Below are positions 15,247 to 23,811 of a stretch of DNA of 64,000 nucleotides, piece after piece; the first letter of the stretch is position 1; every line of letters starts with the position of its first letter. The notes beneath the pieces are model-generated. The model had not been told where the DNA came from. It did not search any database and saw nothing but the letters and a program-made list of their open reading frames with translations. The position numbers were made by a program, and so were the translations under genes. The DNA is taken from the NCBI GenBank assembly GCA_023383015.1, contig JAHDXW010000001.1, forward strand, positions 310,001 to 374,000. Reading direction: 5' to 3'. Origin of the DNA: Paracoccaceae bacterium. GTDB lineage: Bacteria; Pseudomonadota; Alphaproteobacteria; Rhodobacterales; Rhodobacteraceae.

Positions 15247-17520
15247 ATGGGGCCGACCGAGGAACAGAGGCTGCTGGCCGACGGGTTGCGGAGGTTTCTC
15301 GACGCGGCCGGGGGGCTGGCGCCGGCACATCGCGCCGCCGCCGGGGCCGCGGAGGATCCCGCCCTCTGGGAAGGCCTCGCCCTCGGCATGGGCCTCGCGG
15401 GGCTTGCTGTCGCGCCGGCGCACGGCGGGCTCGGCCTCGGGATGGCCGAGCTTTGCCTCGTTGCAGAGGAACTCGGACGGGTTCTCTCCCCGGCCCCCTT
15501 CGTCGCGGTGGTGGGGCTGGCGGTGCCGGTGCTCGCGCTGGCGGCCACCGGCCCGGCGGCAGCCGGCCATCTGGTCGCGGCGGCCGGAGGGGCGCGGATC
15601 GCGCTTGCGGCCGAGGGGTTCGCGAACTTCCGGGCCGAGCCGACTGCGGGCGGCTATCGTCTGGCGGGCTCCGGTCCGGCGGTGGCGGGGCTTGCCGGGG
15701 CCGGGACCATCCTGATCCCCGCCAGCCTCGGGGGCGCCGCAGCGTTGTTCGCCCTTGGTGCGGGACCGGGCCTGACGGTAGAGACGCTGCCGGCTCTCGA
15801 CCCCACACGGCCGCTCGCGCGACTGACGCTTGCGGCCGCAGTACCCGCTGCGGCGCGCATCGACGGGCCGGGGACGGCGGCGGACTTCATTGCCGCGCTC
15901 GACCGCGCGCGCCTCGCCCATGCCGCCGAGGCGGTGGGCGCGGCGCGCGGCGCCTTCGCGCTGACGATGGGGCACATCGCCGCGCGGGTGCAGTTCGGTC
16001 GCACCATCGCCTCGTTCCAGGCCGTCAAGCACCGCATGGCCGCTCTCTTCGTGCGGATCAACTCTGCCGCGGCGCTCGTCGCCGGCGCGGCCGCGGCCTT
16101 CGATGCGGGCGAAGTGCAGGCTGGGGCCGAGGCGCGGGCGGCCTGGGCGATGGCGCGGCGGGTACTGGCCGAATCGGCGTCCGAGACGATCCAGCTGCAG
16201 GGCGGCGTCGGGCTGACCTGGGAGCATCCTGCGCACCTGTTCTTCAAGCGCAGCGTCGCGCTCGCCCATGTCCTCGGCCCGGCGGCGGAGGCCGAGGCGG
16301 CGCTGGGCAGGGACCTCGCCGATGGCCGCCTGCCCTGCATCCCAGCCGCCCCGGCAGCCGATGCCTTCCGCGCCCGGGTCGCCGCCTGGGTTGGGGAACA
16401 CCTTGCCGGCCGCTTCGCCCCCCTGCGCCATCGCGGCGGCGCGGGCGACGGCGACGCGCTGGTGGACCTGCGCAAGGAGTGGGAACGAGAACTCGCGCGG
16501 GCCGGCTGGGTCGGCCTCGGCCTTCCGCGGTCCGCTGGTGGGCAGGGGCTCCCGGTTGCCGGACAGGTCGCCTTCCACGAGGAATACGCGCGCGCCGGCG
16601 GGCCGGGGCGGATGGGCCACATAGGCGAGGGGCTCGTGGCCCCCACCCTGCTCGCCTTCGGAACCCCCGCCCAGCAGGCCCGCCATCTGCCCGGCATCCT
16701 GGCCGGCACCGCCTTCTGGGCGCAGGGCTATTCCGAGCCCGGGGCGGGCTCGGACCTGGCGGCCCTGACCACCCGGGCGCGGCGATGCCCCGACAGCGGC
16801 GACTGGCTGGTGACTGGGCAGAAGGTATGGACATCGCTCGCCCATGTCGCCGACTGGATCTTCGTACTCGCCCGCGCCGTCGAGGGTTCGACCGGGCGCG
16901 AGGGCCTGATCTTCCTGCTGTTGCCGCTCCACCAGCCCGGCATCACCGTCCGGCCGATCCGGCAGATCAACGGCGGGGCGGAGTTCAACGAGGTCTTCCT
17001 CGACGGCGCCCGGGCGCGTGCCGACGATGCCGTGGGTAGTCCCGGCGAGGGGTGGCGGGTGGCCACGGCGCTTCTTGGCTTCGAGCGCGGCATCTCGACC
17101 CTCGGCCAGCAGATGGGGTTCGCGCGAGAACTGGCCGAGGTCGCCGCGACTGCGAGCGAAGCGGGCACGGCCGCCGAACTTGCCGACGTTCTCGGCCGTG
17201 CCTGGTCCGGGCTCAGGGCGATGCGGCACGGGGCGCTTGCCATGCTGTCGGCTCAGGCCGAAGGACGGGCGGGGCCGGAGATGCTCGGCTACAAGCTCGA
17301 ATGGTCGACTTGGCACAGGGCGCTGGGCGAGCTCGCGCTGGCAGCGATGGGGCCGGCGGCGGCGCTGTGGTCCGATGACCAGACCCGCGCACGGTTGCAG
17401 CACATGGCGCTGTTTGCCCGCGCCGAGACGATCTACGGCGGCACCAGCGAGATCCAGCTCAACCTGATCGCCGAGCGCGGCCTCGGCATGCCGCGCGAGC
17501 CGCGGGGGACGGGGCGCTGA
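15247..17520 (+). CDS. Two-domain (fused) acyl-CoA dehydrogenase
   Basis: This 757-residue chain contains two acyl-CoA dehydrogenase domains. Domain 1 (about 1-365) has QFGRTIASFQAVKHRMA and LQGGVGLTWEHPAHLFFKR, typical of the non-catalytic or beta partner. Domain 2 (about 375-757) has GYSEPGAGSDLA, KVWTSLAHVADW, GFERG and IYGGTSEIQ. In steroid degraders such enzymes act as alpha2beta2 pairs, and the mycobacterial FadE34 is a known fused form; this gene has the same layout. The classical catalytic Glu of the YEGT motif is Gly here, so the base is probably the Glu of FERG. It may dehydrogenate a steroid side-chain or ring-opened CoA ester such as the FadE31/FadE32 substrate. It is the first gene of an operon running to 21942. 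Confidence 0.9.
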   Translation: MGPTEEQRLLADGLRRFLDAAGGLAPAHRAAAGAAEDPALWEGLALGMGLAGLAVAPAHGGLGLGMAELCLVAEELGRVLSPAPFVAVVGLAVPVLALAATGPAAAGHLVAAAGGARIALAAEGFANFRAEPTAGGYRLAGSGPAVAGLAGAGTILIPASLGGAAALFALGAGPGLTVETLPALDPTRPLARLTLAAAVPAAARIDGPGTAADFIAALDRARLAHAAEAVGAARGAFALTMGHIAARVQFGRTIASFQAVKHRMAALFVRINSAAALVAGAAAAFDAGEVQAGAEARAAWAMARRVLAESASETIQLQGGVGLTWEHPAHLFFKRSVALAHVLGPAAEAEAALGRDLADGRLPCIPAAPAADAFRARVAAWVGEHLAGRFAPLRHRGGAGDGDALVDLRKEWERELARAGWVGLGLPRSAGGQGLPVAGQVAFHEEYARAGGPGRMGHIGEGLVAPTLLAFGTPAQQARHLPGILAGTAFWAQGYSEPGAGSDLAALTTRARRCPDSGDWLVTGQKVWTSLAHVADWIFVLARAVEGSTGREGLIFLLLPLHQPGITVRPIRQINGGAEFNEVFLDGARARADDAVGSPGEGWRVATALLGFERGISTLGQQMGFARELAEVAATASEAGTAAELADVLGRAWSGLRAMRHGALAMLSAQAEGRAGPEMLGYKLEWSTWHRALGELALAAMGPAAALWSDDQTRARLQHMALFARAETIYGGTSEIQLNLIAERGLGMPREPRGTGR

Positions 17521-18053
17521 TGGGCATCGCGCCGCGCCCCGCCGGAGAGATTGCCGACGCCGAGGCGCTGCACCGCCTGGCGCTGGCCTATTCCAGGGCG
17601 ATCGACCGGCGCGACTTCGCCCTCCTCGAAAGCCTCTACTGGCCCGAGGCGACCGACCGGCACGGGGCGATGTTCGAGGGCGGCGTGGCGGCGTTCCTGG
17701 CCTTCGTCGGGGCGGCGCTGGCGCGCTACGAGACGACAGTGCACTACGTCGTGCACAGCGCCTTTGCCCTTGCGGGCGACCGGGCCGAGGGCGAGGTGCA
17801 CAAGGTCAACTACCACCGAACGCCCGGCCCCGGCGCGACCGAGACGATCACCGGCAGCCGCAGCCTGGACGTCTGCCTGCGCCGCGGCGGCGAATGGCGG
17901 TTCCTCAGCCGCGAGGTGGTGATCGACTGGGTGCGCACCCGCCCCGCCGACCCCGCCGCCTGGGCCGACCCCGCCGCGCAAAGCCCGCGCGGGGCGGCCG
18001 GCGCGGACGATCCGAGTTACGCCCTGCCGCTGCTGGCGCGGGCCTTCGTATGA
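17520..18053 (+). CDS. NTF2/SnoaL-fold protein
   Basis: This 177-residue protein has the start helix IADAEALHRLALAYSRAIDRRD and LLESLYWPEATDRHG followed by a cone sheet (YETTVHYVVHSAFALAGDRAEGEV), i.e. SnoaL_4 type. It starts in the stop of the acyl-CoA dehydrogenase (TGATG), so the two are coupled. Isomerase or hydratase activity on a ring intermediate is possible. It is the third protein of this fold in 6 kb. Confidence 0.82.
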   Translation: MGIAPRPAGEIADAEALHRLALAYSRAIDRRDFALLESLYWPEATDRHGAMFEGGVAAFLAFVGAALARYETTVHYVVHSAFALAGDRAEGEVHKVNYHRTPGPGATETITGSRSLDVCLRRGGEWRFLSREVVIDWVRTRPADPAAWADPAAQSPRGAAGADDPSYALPLLARAFV

Positions 18054-18067
18054 CAGGAGACAGCCCG

Positions 18068-18823
18068 ATGGGAGAGTTCGAGGGACGCATCGTCGTCATC
18101 ACCGGGGCCGCCCACGGCATCGGCCGGGCGATGGCGCTGGGGTTCGCGGCCGAGGGCGCCGATGTCGCGCTTCTAGACCGCGACGGCGCGGCGCTGGAGG
18201 CGACCGCCGGGGACGCCCGCGGCCACGGCCGCCGTGTCCTGGCGATCGAGGCCGACCTGCTCGACCATGGCGTGCTTGTCGAAAGCTTCGCCCGGATCGC
18301 CCGCGACCTCGGGCCGGCGCACACACTCGTCAACAACCTCGGACAGACGGCGCGCGAGCGCTTCTCGATGTTCTCCGACGCCCCTCACGAGGTGCTGGAG
18401 TTCGTCCTCGACATCTCGCTGCATGCCGCGATCCATTGCTCGCGGCAGGTCGTGGGCGCGATGAAGGACCGCCGCGAGGGGCGGATCGTCTCGATCTCGT
18501 CGGATTCGGCCTTCAACGGCGATCTCGGCTGCGTCGACTATGCCGCGGCCAAGGCGGGCGTTCTCGGCTTCACCCGCGGCCTTGCGCGCGAGATGGCGCC
18601 CTACGGCGTCACCGTGAACGCGATCTGCCCCGGCCCCACCAACACCCGCGCCATGCAGCGCATCCCCCCCGATGCCTTCGAGCGCGCGAGGGCCGCGGTG
18701 CCGATGCAGGCGATCTGCGAGCCCGAGGACATCGCCAACGCCGCGATCTTCCTCGCCTCGTCGAAGGCCCGCTTCATCACCGGCAACACGCTGATCGTCA
18801 ACGGCGGGCGGGTCTTCCATTGA
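18068..18823 (+). CDS. Short-chain dehydrogenase/reductase (SDR)
   Basis: This 251-residue classical SDR has ITGAAHGIGRAMA, NNLGQ (NNAG variant), Ser in VSISSDSAF, YAAAK and a C-terminal IVNGGRVFH. AGGAG at 18055-18059 sits eight bases before the ATG at 18068, so I prefer it to the ATG at 18050. The stop overlaps the TTG start of the next gene (TTGA). It lies in the IpdC/EchA20/IpdF operon, so it probably oxidises a ring or acyl-CoA hydroxyl in HIP breakdown. Confidence 0.9.
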   Translation: MGEFEGRIVVITGAAHGIGRAMALGFAAEGADVALLDRDGAALEATAGDARGHGRRVLAIEADLLDHGVLVESFARIARDLGPAHTLVNNLGQTARERFSMFSDAPHEVLEFVLDISLHAAIHCSRQVVGAMKDRREGRIVSISSDSAFNGDLGCVDYAAAKAGVLGFTRGLAREMAPYGVTVNAICPGPTNTRAMQRIPPDAFERARAAVPMQAICEPEDIANAAIFLASSKARFITGNTLIVNGGRVFH

Positions 18824-19902
18824 CTGGCGGCGCGCCCTTCTCGACGCCCCTGACGCAGGCGCTGGGCTGCCGCCACCCGGTGGTGCAGACGGCAATGGGC
18901 TGGGTCGCCGGCGCCGGCCTTGTCGCTGCGACGACCGAGGCCGGCGGCTTCGGCTTCCTGGCCGCGGCGTCCATCCCTTCCGGGCAGGTCGACGGGGCGA
19001 TCCGCGCCGTGCGTGCGGCGACGGGCGGGCCCTTCGGCGTCAACTTCCACATGCTGCAGGCGAACGCGGACGAGGTGATCGAGGCCGTCCTGCGGCACCG
19101 GGTCCGGGCGGTCAGCTACGGGCGGGGGCCAGACGCGGCGACGATCCGGCGCTTCCGCGAGGCCGGAATCCTCTGCATGCCGACGGTCGGCGCGGTGAAG
19201 CATGCCGTCAAGGCGGTGGAGCTCGGCGCCGACATCGTGACGGTGCAGGGGGCGGAGGGCGGCGGGCACACCGGCGCGGTGCCGACGACGCTCCTGCTCT
19301 CGCAGGTGCTCGATGCAGTGAAGGTGCCGGTGGTCGCGGCGGGGGGCTTCCACGACGGACGCGGCCTGGCTGCGGCGCTCGCCTGGGGGGCGGCGGGCAT
19401 CGCCATGGGTACGCGGTTCCTGCTGACGACCGAGAGCCCGGTGCACCCCGACGCGCTCGCCGTCTACCTGCGCGCGGGCGACCCCGGGGCCATCCGGGTG
19501 ACGACCGCCGTCGACGGGCTGCCGCAGCGCTTCATCGAGACCGCCGGGCTCCACCGGCTCGAGGGCATGGGGCTGCCCGCCCGCCTGGCCGCGAGCCTGC
19601 GTCATGCGCTGGCCTACGGCCGGGCCTCGGGCCTCACGCTGCCGGGAATGCTGCGGCTTGCCTGGAGGTCGGCCGTCACCGGCGGCGCGGGCTTTGCGGC
19701 CACGGTGATGGCGCCAAACCTGCCGCGGCTGGTGGAGCGGGGGTTGCAGGGCGGCGATGTCGCCGGTGGCCTGCTGCCCTCGGGGCAGGTGGCGGCGCTG
19801 ATCGGGCGGCTGGAAAGCTGCGAGGCGCTGATCGGCCGCATCGTCGCCGAGGCCGCGGCGCGGCTCGATGCGGCGCAGGCGCTGAAGGGAGGGCAGGCAT
19901 GA
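18820..19902 (+). CDS. ipdC: IpdC-like flavin enzyme (nitronate monooxygenase family)
   Basis: This 360-residue TIM-barrel flavoprotein has PLTQALGCRHPVVQTAMGW at the N-terminus, GAEGGGHTG as the FMN/phosphate motif and VVAAGGFHDGRGLAAALAWG. The family is annotated as 2-nitropropane dioxygenase, but in steroid degraders the member beside echA20 and ipdAB (IpdC, Rv3553; ScdK in Comamonas) introduces a double bond into the indanedione ring. Here it lies directly before an EchA20 homologue, so the IpdC assignment rests on context as well as family. The start is a TTG at 18820 overlapping the previous stop; no ATG precedes the conserved N-terminus. Confidence 0.82.
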   Translation: MTGGAPFSTPLTQALGCRHPVVQTAMGWVAGAGLVAATTEAGGFGFLAAASIPSGQVDGAIRAVRAATGGPFGVNFHMLQANADEVIEAVLRHRVRAVSYGRGPDAATIRRFREAGILCMPTVGAVKHAVKAVELGADIVTVQGAEGGGHTGAVPTTLLLSQVLDAVKVPVVAAGGFHDGRGLAAALAWGAAGIAMGTRFLLTTESPVHPDALAVYLRAGDPGAIRVTTAVDGLPQRFIETAGLHRLEGMGLPARLAASLRHALAYGRASGLTLPGMLRLAWRSAVTGGAGFAATVMAPNLPRLVERGLQGGDVAGGLLPSGQVAALIGRLESCEALIGRIVAEAAARLDAAQALKGGQA

Positions 19903-20666
19903 GCGAGCAGTTCACCACCGCCGTCGCGGACGGCATCGGCGAGGTGGTTCTCAACCGCCCGCCGGTCAACGCGCTCGACAGCCGCGGCTGGGCGGCGCTC
20001 GCCGCCGCCATCGACGCACTGAACGCCGACCCCGCTGTGCGCGTGCTGATCCTGCGCGCCGAGGGGCGCGGCTTCTGCGCGGGGGTCGACATCAAGGAGC
20101 TCCAGGCCCACCCCGACCGCATCCTGGTCGTCAACCGCGGCAACTGGGAGACGTTCCGGGCGATCCACCGCGGCCGCGTGCCGGTGATCGCCGCTGCCCA
20201 TGGCTTCGTGCTCGGCGGCGGAATCGGCATCTGCGGGGCGGCCGACATCGTTCTCCTGTCCGACTGCGCCACGCTCGGCGTGCCCGAGGTGGACCGCGGT
20301 GCCCTGGGCGCGGGCGCGCATCTGCGCCGGCTGCTGCCCGAGCAGAAGCTGCGGGCGATGTACTTCACCGGCGAGTCCATCACCGCGGCCGAGGCCGCGC
20401 GGTGGGGCGGCGTCGAGGCGGTGCTGCCGAAGGCCGGACTGCCCGCCGCCGCCCGCGCGTTGGCGGCAAGGATCGCGGCCAAGAGCCCGGCCATGATCGC
20501 TCTGGCCAAGGAGTCGCTCAACGGGATCGAAGCGGTCGACCTCGAGCGCGCCTATCGCTGGGAACAGGGCTTCACCGCACAGGCCTACCTGACCGCCGAC
20601 AGCCAGAAGACCCGCGATGCCTTTGTCGCCGGCGGCGGCAAGGCCGATTTCTCGGGTGGGGAGTGA
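19899..20666 (+). CDS. echA20: EchA20-like ring D hydrolase (crotonase family)
   Basis: This 255-residue crotonase has VLNRPPVNALDSRGW, oxyanion-hole segments GRGFCAGVDIKEL and AHGFVLGGGIGICGAADI, and EVDRGALGAGAHLRRLLPE. EchA20 (Rv3550; ScdN in Comamonas) hydrolytically opens ring D of HIEC-CoA rather than hydrating an enoyl-CoA. The neighbours (IpdC before, IpdF after, IpdAB 2 kb downstream) support this member. It overlaps the IpdC stop (ATGA). Confidence 0.82.
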   Translation: MSEQFTTAVADGIGEVVLNRPPVNALDSRGWAALAAAIDALNADPAVRVLILRAEGRGFCAGVDIKELQAHPDRILVVNRGNWETFRAIHRGRVPVIAAAHGFVLGGGIGICGAADIVLLSDCATLGVPEVDRGALGAGAHLRRLLPEQKLRAMYFTGESITAAEAARWGGVEAVLPKAGLPAAARALAARIAAKSPAMIALAKESLNGIEAVDLERAYRWEQGFTAQAYLTADSQKTRDAFVAGGGKADFSGGE

Positions 20667-20670
20667 GTTC

Positions 20671-21456
20671 ATGACTGCCCCACCGCCCTATGTTCCCGGC
20701 CACGGGCTGCTTGCCGGCCGCACGGTGCTGATCACAGCCGCCGCCGGCGCGGGCATCGGCATGGCCACTGCGCGCCGGGCGCTGGAGGAGGGCGCGCGCG
20801 CCCTTGTCCTGTCGGACATCCACTCCCGCCGGCTGGACGAGGCGGTGGCGGCGCTGTCGGCCCTGGCGCCCGCGGCGCAGGTGACGGGGCGGCTCTGCGA
20901 CGTCACGGTGGAGGACGAGGTGCAGGCCCTCGTCGCCGCGGCCGAGGCGGCGACCGGGGGCATCGACGTGCTGGTCAACAACGCCGGCCTCGGCGGGCTG
21001 AAGCCGGTGGTCGAGATGACGGATGCCGAATGGTCGCTCGTGCTCGACGTCTCGTTGACAGGCACCTTCCGGATGACGCGGGCGATGCTGCGGGCGATGA
21101 TCCCGCGCGGCCGGGGGGCGATCGTCAACAACGCCTCGGTGCTCGGCTGGCGGGCCCAGAAGGGGCAGGCGCATTACGCGGCCGCCAAGGCGGGGGTGAT
21201 GGCGCTGACGCGCTGCGCGGGCCTCGAGGCGGCCGAGCACGGCATCCGCATCAACGCCGTCGCACCCTCGATCGCGCTGCACGAGCACCTGAAGAAGTCC
21301 GCGCCCGAGGCGCTACTGAACGCGCTCGCCGCGCAGGAGGCCTTCGGCCGCGCCGCCGAGCCATGGGAGGTGGCCAATGCGATCGTCTTCCTCGCCTCGG
21401 ACTATGCGTCCTACATGGTAGGCGAGATCCTCTCGGTCTCGTCCCAGCGCGCCTGA
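20671..21456 (+). CDS. ipdF: IpdF-like 5-hydroxy-HIP-CoA dehydrogenase (SDR)
   Basis: This 261-residue SDR begins VPGHGLLAGRTVLITAAAGAGIG, where the usual TGxxxGxG is TAAAGAGIG, a feature shared with Rv3559c (IpdF). It has NNAG, Ser in VNNASVLGW, YAAAK, and ends MVGEILSVSSQRA. IpdF oxidises the 5-hydroxyl of the HIP-CoA intermediate. The position, four bases after echA20 and before a MaoC hydratase, agrees. Confidence 0.82.
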   Translation: MTAPPPYVPGHGLLAGRTVLITAAAGAGIGMATARRALEEGARALVLSDIHSRRLDEAVAALSALAPAAQVTGRLCDVTVEDEVQALVAAAEAATGGIDVLVNNAGLGGLKPVVEMTDAEWSLVLDVSLTGTFRMTRAMLRAMIPRGRGAIVNNASVLGWRAQKGQAHYAAAKAGVMALTRCAGLEAAEHGIRINAVAPSIALHEHLKKSAPEALLNALAAQEAFGRAAEPWEVANAIVFLASDYASYMVGEILSVSSQRA

Positions 21457-21465
21457 GGAGGCCCC

Positions 21466-21942
21466 ATGCGTTTCACCTTCGGCTCCCCCGCGGAGGTGGT
21501 AGCCGCCGTCGGCCGCCTCCTCGGCCCGTCGGACTGGCTGACGGTCGACCAGGTCCGCATCGACCTCTTTGCCGAGGCGACGGGCGACCACCAGTGGCTG
21601 CACGTCGATCCCGTTCGCGCCGCCGCCGGGCCCTTCGGCCGCACCATCGCCCACGGATTCCTGACGCTGTCCCTGCTCAACAAGTTCCTGCCCGAGATGT
21701 TCTGGCCCGAGAACCTCGACTGGGGGGTGAACTACGGGCTCGACCGGGTGCGCTTTCCAGCCCCCGTGCCGGTCGGGGCCCGCATCCGGGCGGCGGGCGA
21801 GCTTGTCGAGGCCCGGCCGCTCGGTCCCCTGTCGGTGCAGACCATGGTCCGGATGACGATGGAGATCGAGGGCGGAACGAAGCCCGGCTGCGTCGCCGAC
21901 ACGCTGCAGCGCTACGCCTTCCGGACCGGGCCGCCCTCCTGA
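21466..21942 (+). CDS. MaoC-like (R)-enoyl-CoA hydratase
   Basis: This 158-residue single hot-dog domain carries the hydratase-2 motif: DLFAEATGDHQWLHVDP, then GPFGRTIAHGFLTLSL, with the catalytic Asp/His pair in GDHQWLHVD. It hydrates enoyl-CoA to the (R)-3-hydroxyacyl-CoA. It ends the operon that began at 15247. Its substrate is presumably a CoA ester of HIP breakdown, but this cannot be fixed from sequence. Confidence 0.88.
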   Translation: MRFTFGSPAEVVAAVGRLLGPSDWLTVDQVRIDLFAEATGDHQWLHVDPVRAAAGPFGRTIAHGFLTLSLLNKFLPEMFWPENLDWGVNYGLDRVRFPAPVPVGARIRAAGELVEARPLGPLSVQTMVRMTMEIEGGTKPGCVADTLQRYAFRTGPPS

Positions 21943-21949
21943 GTTCGCG

Positions 21950-22650
21950 CCCCGGTCATGCCGGCCGGCCGCCTTCGCCCCGCCCTCGATCTCGGTCGCC
22001 ACCGGCCGCTGCAGACGCCGGAGGTTGCGGTCGGGGATGTCGTGTCCTCCGGCCGGCGCACCGTCGGGCGGAGGTGTTCGGCGCTCGATCCGACGTGTCC
22101 GCAGGCATGGGCACGGCGCCAGGCCAAGGTCTCAAGCGGCAGCCCGGGCTGGATGCCGCGGCCGGACGGGCCCGCCCAGACGACGATCTCGCGCCCGGGC
22201 CCGTCGGCCGTCCGCGCCGCGATCCACCGCGCCATGCCGGGATCGTTGCGCACGGCGATCTCCCGCCGGACCGGCCGGTGGACAACGCTGCGCACTTCAC
22301 CCGCAGGCAGGCGCAGCAGCAGGCCCGCGCGGCGTCCGCCGCGGATCAGCGCCAGCATCAGACCGGGACGCTCGGGGGTGCCGCGCCACCGCCTCTGCTC
22401 GACGAAGGACCGGCGATGCCAGCCACGCGACGTGCCGCGCCGTTGCCCGGCCAGCTCGAAGCCCGGGTTCCAGATCGGCGAACCGTAGCCGCACACCCAC
22501 ATGGGTCCGGCAGGGCGCCTCGCCTTCCGCCGTTCCGCGACGGCGGCCTGCTCGGAATCGTCGAGGGGCACGACCCGGGGCTCCTCCCTCGAACGCGTTC
22601 GGGCCGGAGGCTGCGGGCGACGAGCTGCGGCGTCAGCGGCGTGGGGCGCG
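21950..22650 (-). pseudogene. ChaC-type gamma-glutamylcyclotransferase remnant
   Basis: Pieces of one ChaC protein are spread over different frames of the reverse strand. LTPQLVAR (near 22636) is in one frame. PLDDSEQAAVAERR and WVCGYGSPIWNPGFEL, RGTPERPGLMLAL and CGHVGSSAEHLRPTV (22595-22070) are in a second. HDIPDRNLRRLQRPVATEIE (about 22050-21990) is in a third. Intact ChaC proteins have these blocks in this order in one frame and read GYGSL where this has GYGSP. At least two frameshifts are therefore present and the stop codon is lost into the MaoC gene. ChaC normally cleaves glutathione to 5-oxoproline. It is not part of the steroid pathway; it looks like a relic trapped between two catabolic operons. 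Confidence 0.75.
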
Positions 22651-22825
22651 GGCGCAAGCCCCGGGCTGGCGGTTCGGGCGGTGTCGGAATCGGGCCCAAG
22701 CAGCCGGATTTGCTGCCCGCCTCGGTCGCGGGTCCCGCGCGGGTGGGCCCTCGGCCGAAGCCGGCGCCCCGGACCATGCACCATCCTCCCGCCACCGTCG
22801 CCGCGCCGGGCGCGGGCCGGGCCCA

Positions 22826-22843
22826 TAGTCCCGTCAGACGATG
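22826..22843 (+). promoter_or_regulatory. Shared 18-bp operator, copy 5
   Basis: TAGTCCCGTCAGACGATG matches the consensus except A for the first G of the right half. It lies 78 bases before the ipdA start and overlaps an unused in-frame ATG at 22841. Confidence 0.7.
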
Positions 22844-22921
22844 AAGTGGCCCCGGGGCCGGGCGAATGTGGCCGCGACAGGGGGCCGGGTGGCCCCGCGG
22901 AAGTCCGGGAAGGCAGGCGGC

Positions 22922-23800
22922 ATGAACAAGGAAACCGATCTCGCGGGCGCCGTCGCGCAGCTGGAAAGCGGCATGACGGTCGGCATCGGCGGCTGGGGGG
23001 CGCGGCGCAAGCCGATGGCACTGGTTCGCGCGATCCTGCGCTCGGACCTCACCGACCTGACGCTGGTGGCCTACGGCGGCCCCGAGATCGGCATGCTCTG
23101 CGCCGCCGGCAAGGTGCGCCGGCTGGTCTACGGCTTCGTCTCGCTGGACGCGATCCCGCTCGAGCCCTACTTCCGCAAGGCACGCGAGGCCGGGGCCGTG
23201 GCGGTGAGCGAGCTTGACGAGGGCCTCCTCCTGCTCGGCTTGCGCGCCGCCGCCGAGGGCGTGCCCTTCGCGCCCACCCGCGTCGGCCTCGGCTCGGACG
23301 TGCTGACCTACAACCCCGACCTGCGAACCGTTGCCTCCCCCTACGACCCCGCCGACATCCTTCTCGCCATGCCTGCGATCCGGCTTGACGCGGCCCTGAT
23401 CCACGTCAACCGTGCCGACCGGCGCGGCAACACCCAGACCGACGGGCCCGATCCCTATTTCGATGAGCTTTTCGCCCGCGCCGCCGCGCGCGTGATTGTC
23501 ACCGCCGAGGAGGTGCACGACCGGCTGGACCGGAGCCACCCCGGGCTCGTGCAGCGCAGCCTGTTCGACCGCGGGCTGGTCACCGCGGTCGTCGCGACGC
23601 CCTTCGGCGCCCATCCAACGACGATGCACGACCGCTACGGCACTGACATGGCGCATCTTTCGGCCTATGTCGCCTCCGCGGCCGAGGACCGCGGATGGGC
23701 CAGCTACATGGCCGACTGGGTCGTCCCCGGCGAGGCCGCCTATCTCGACCGGGCCGGCGGCACCGAGGCCCTCGCCCGCCTTCCCGTGCCGCAGTTCTGA
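22922..23800 (+). CDS. ipdA: IpdA: alpha subunit of COCHEA-CoA hydrolase
   Basis: This 292-residue protein of the family I CoA-transferase fold has VGIGGWGARRKPMALVRAIL at the N-terminal glycine loop, AYGGPEIGMLCAAGKVRRLV and HVNRADRRGNTQTDGPDPYFD. IpdAB (ScdL1L2 in Comamonas) looks like a CoA-transferase but hydrolyses ring C of COCHEA-CoA, the last steroid ring. The ATG at 22922 (GGAAGGCAGG upstream) starts at the conserved N-terminus; the ATG at 22841 is inside the operator. IpdB follows 11 bases later, giving the complete heterodimer. Confidence 0.9.
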   Translation: MNKETDLAGAVAQLESGMTVGIGGWGARRKPMALVRAILRSDLTDLTLVAYGGPEIGMLCAAGKVRRLVYGFVSLDAIPLEPYFRKAREAGAVAVSELDEGLLLLGLRAAAEGVPFAPTRVGLGSDVLTYNPDLRTVASPYDPADILLAMPAIRLDAALIHVNRADRRGNTQTDGPDPYFDELFARAAARVIVTAEEVHDRLDRSHPGLVQRSLFDRGLVTAVVATPFGAHPTTMHDRYGTDMAHLSAYVASAAEDRGWASYMADWVVPGEAAYLDRAGGTEALARLPVPQF

Positions 23801-23811
23801 GGGGCCCGGCC

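Noticed and set aside
18820-19902. Annotation as a plain nitronate-detoxifying monooxygenase
   Set aside because: The family fits, but position between an SDR and EchA20 in an operon with IpdF argues for the IpdC role.
22841-22921. Longer ipdA start at ATG 22841
   Set aside because: This ATG is part of operator copy 5 and the added 27 residues are not CoA-transferase-like; ATG 22922 has a purine-rich ribosome site.
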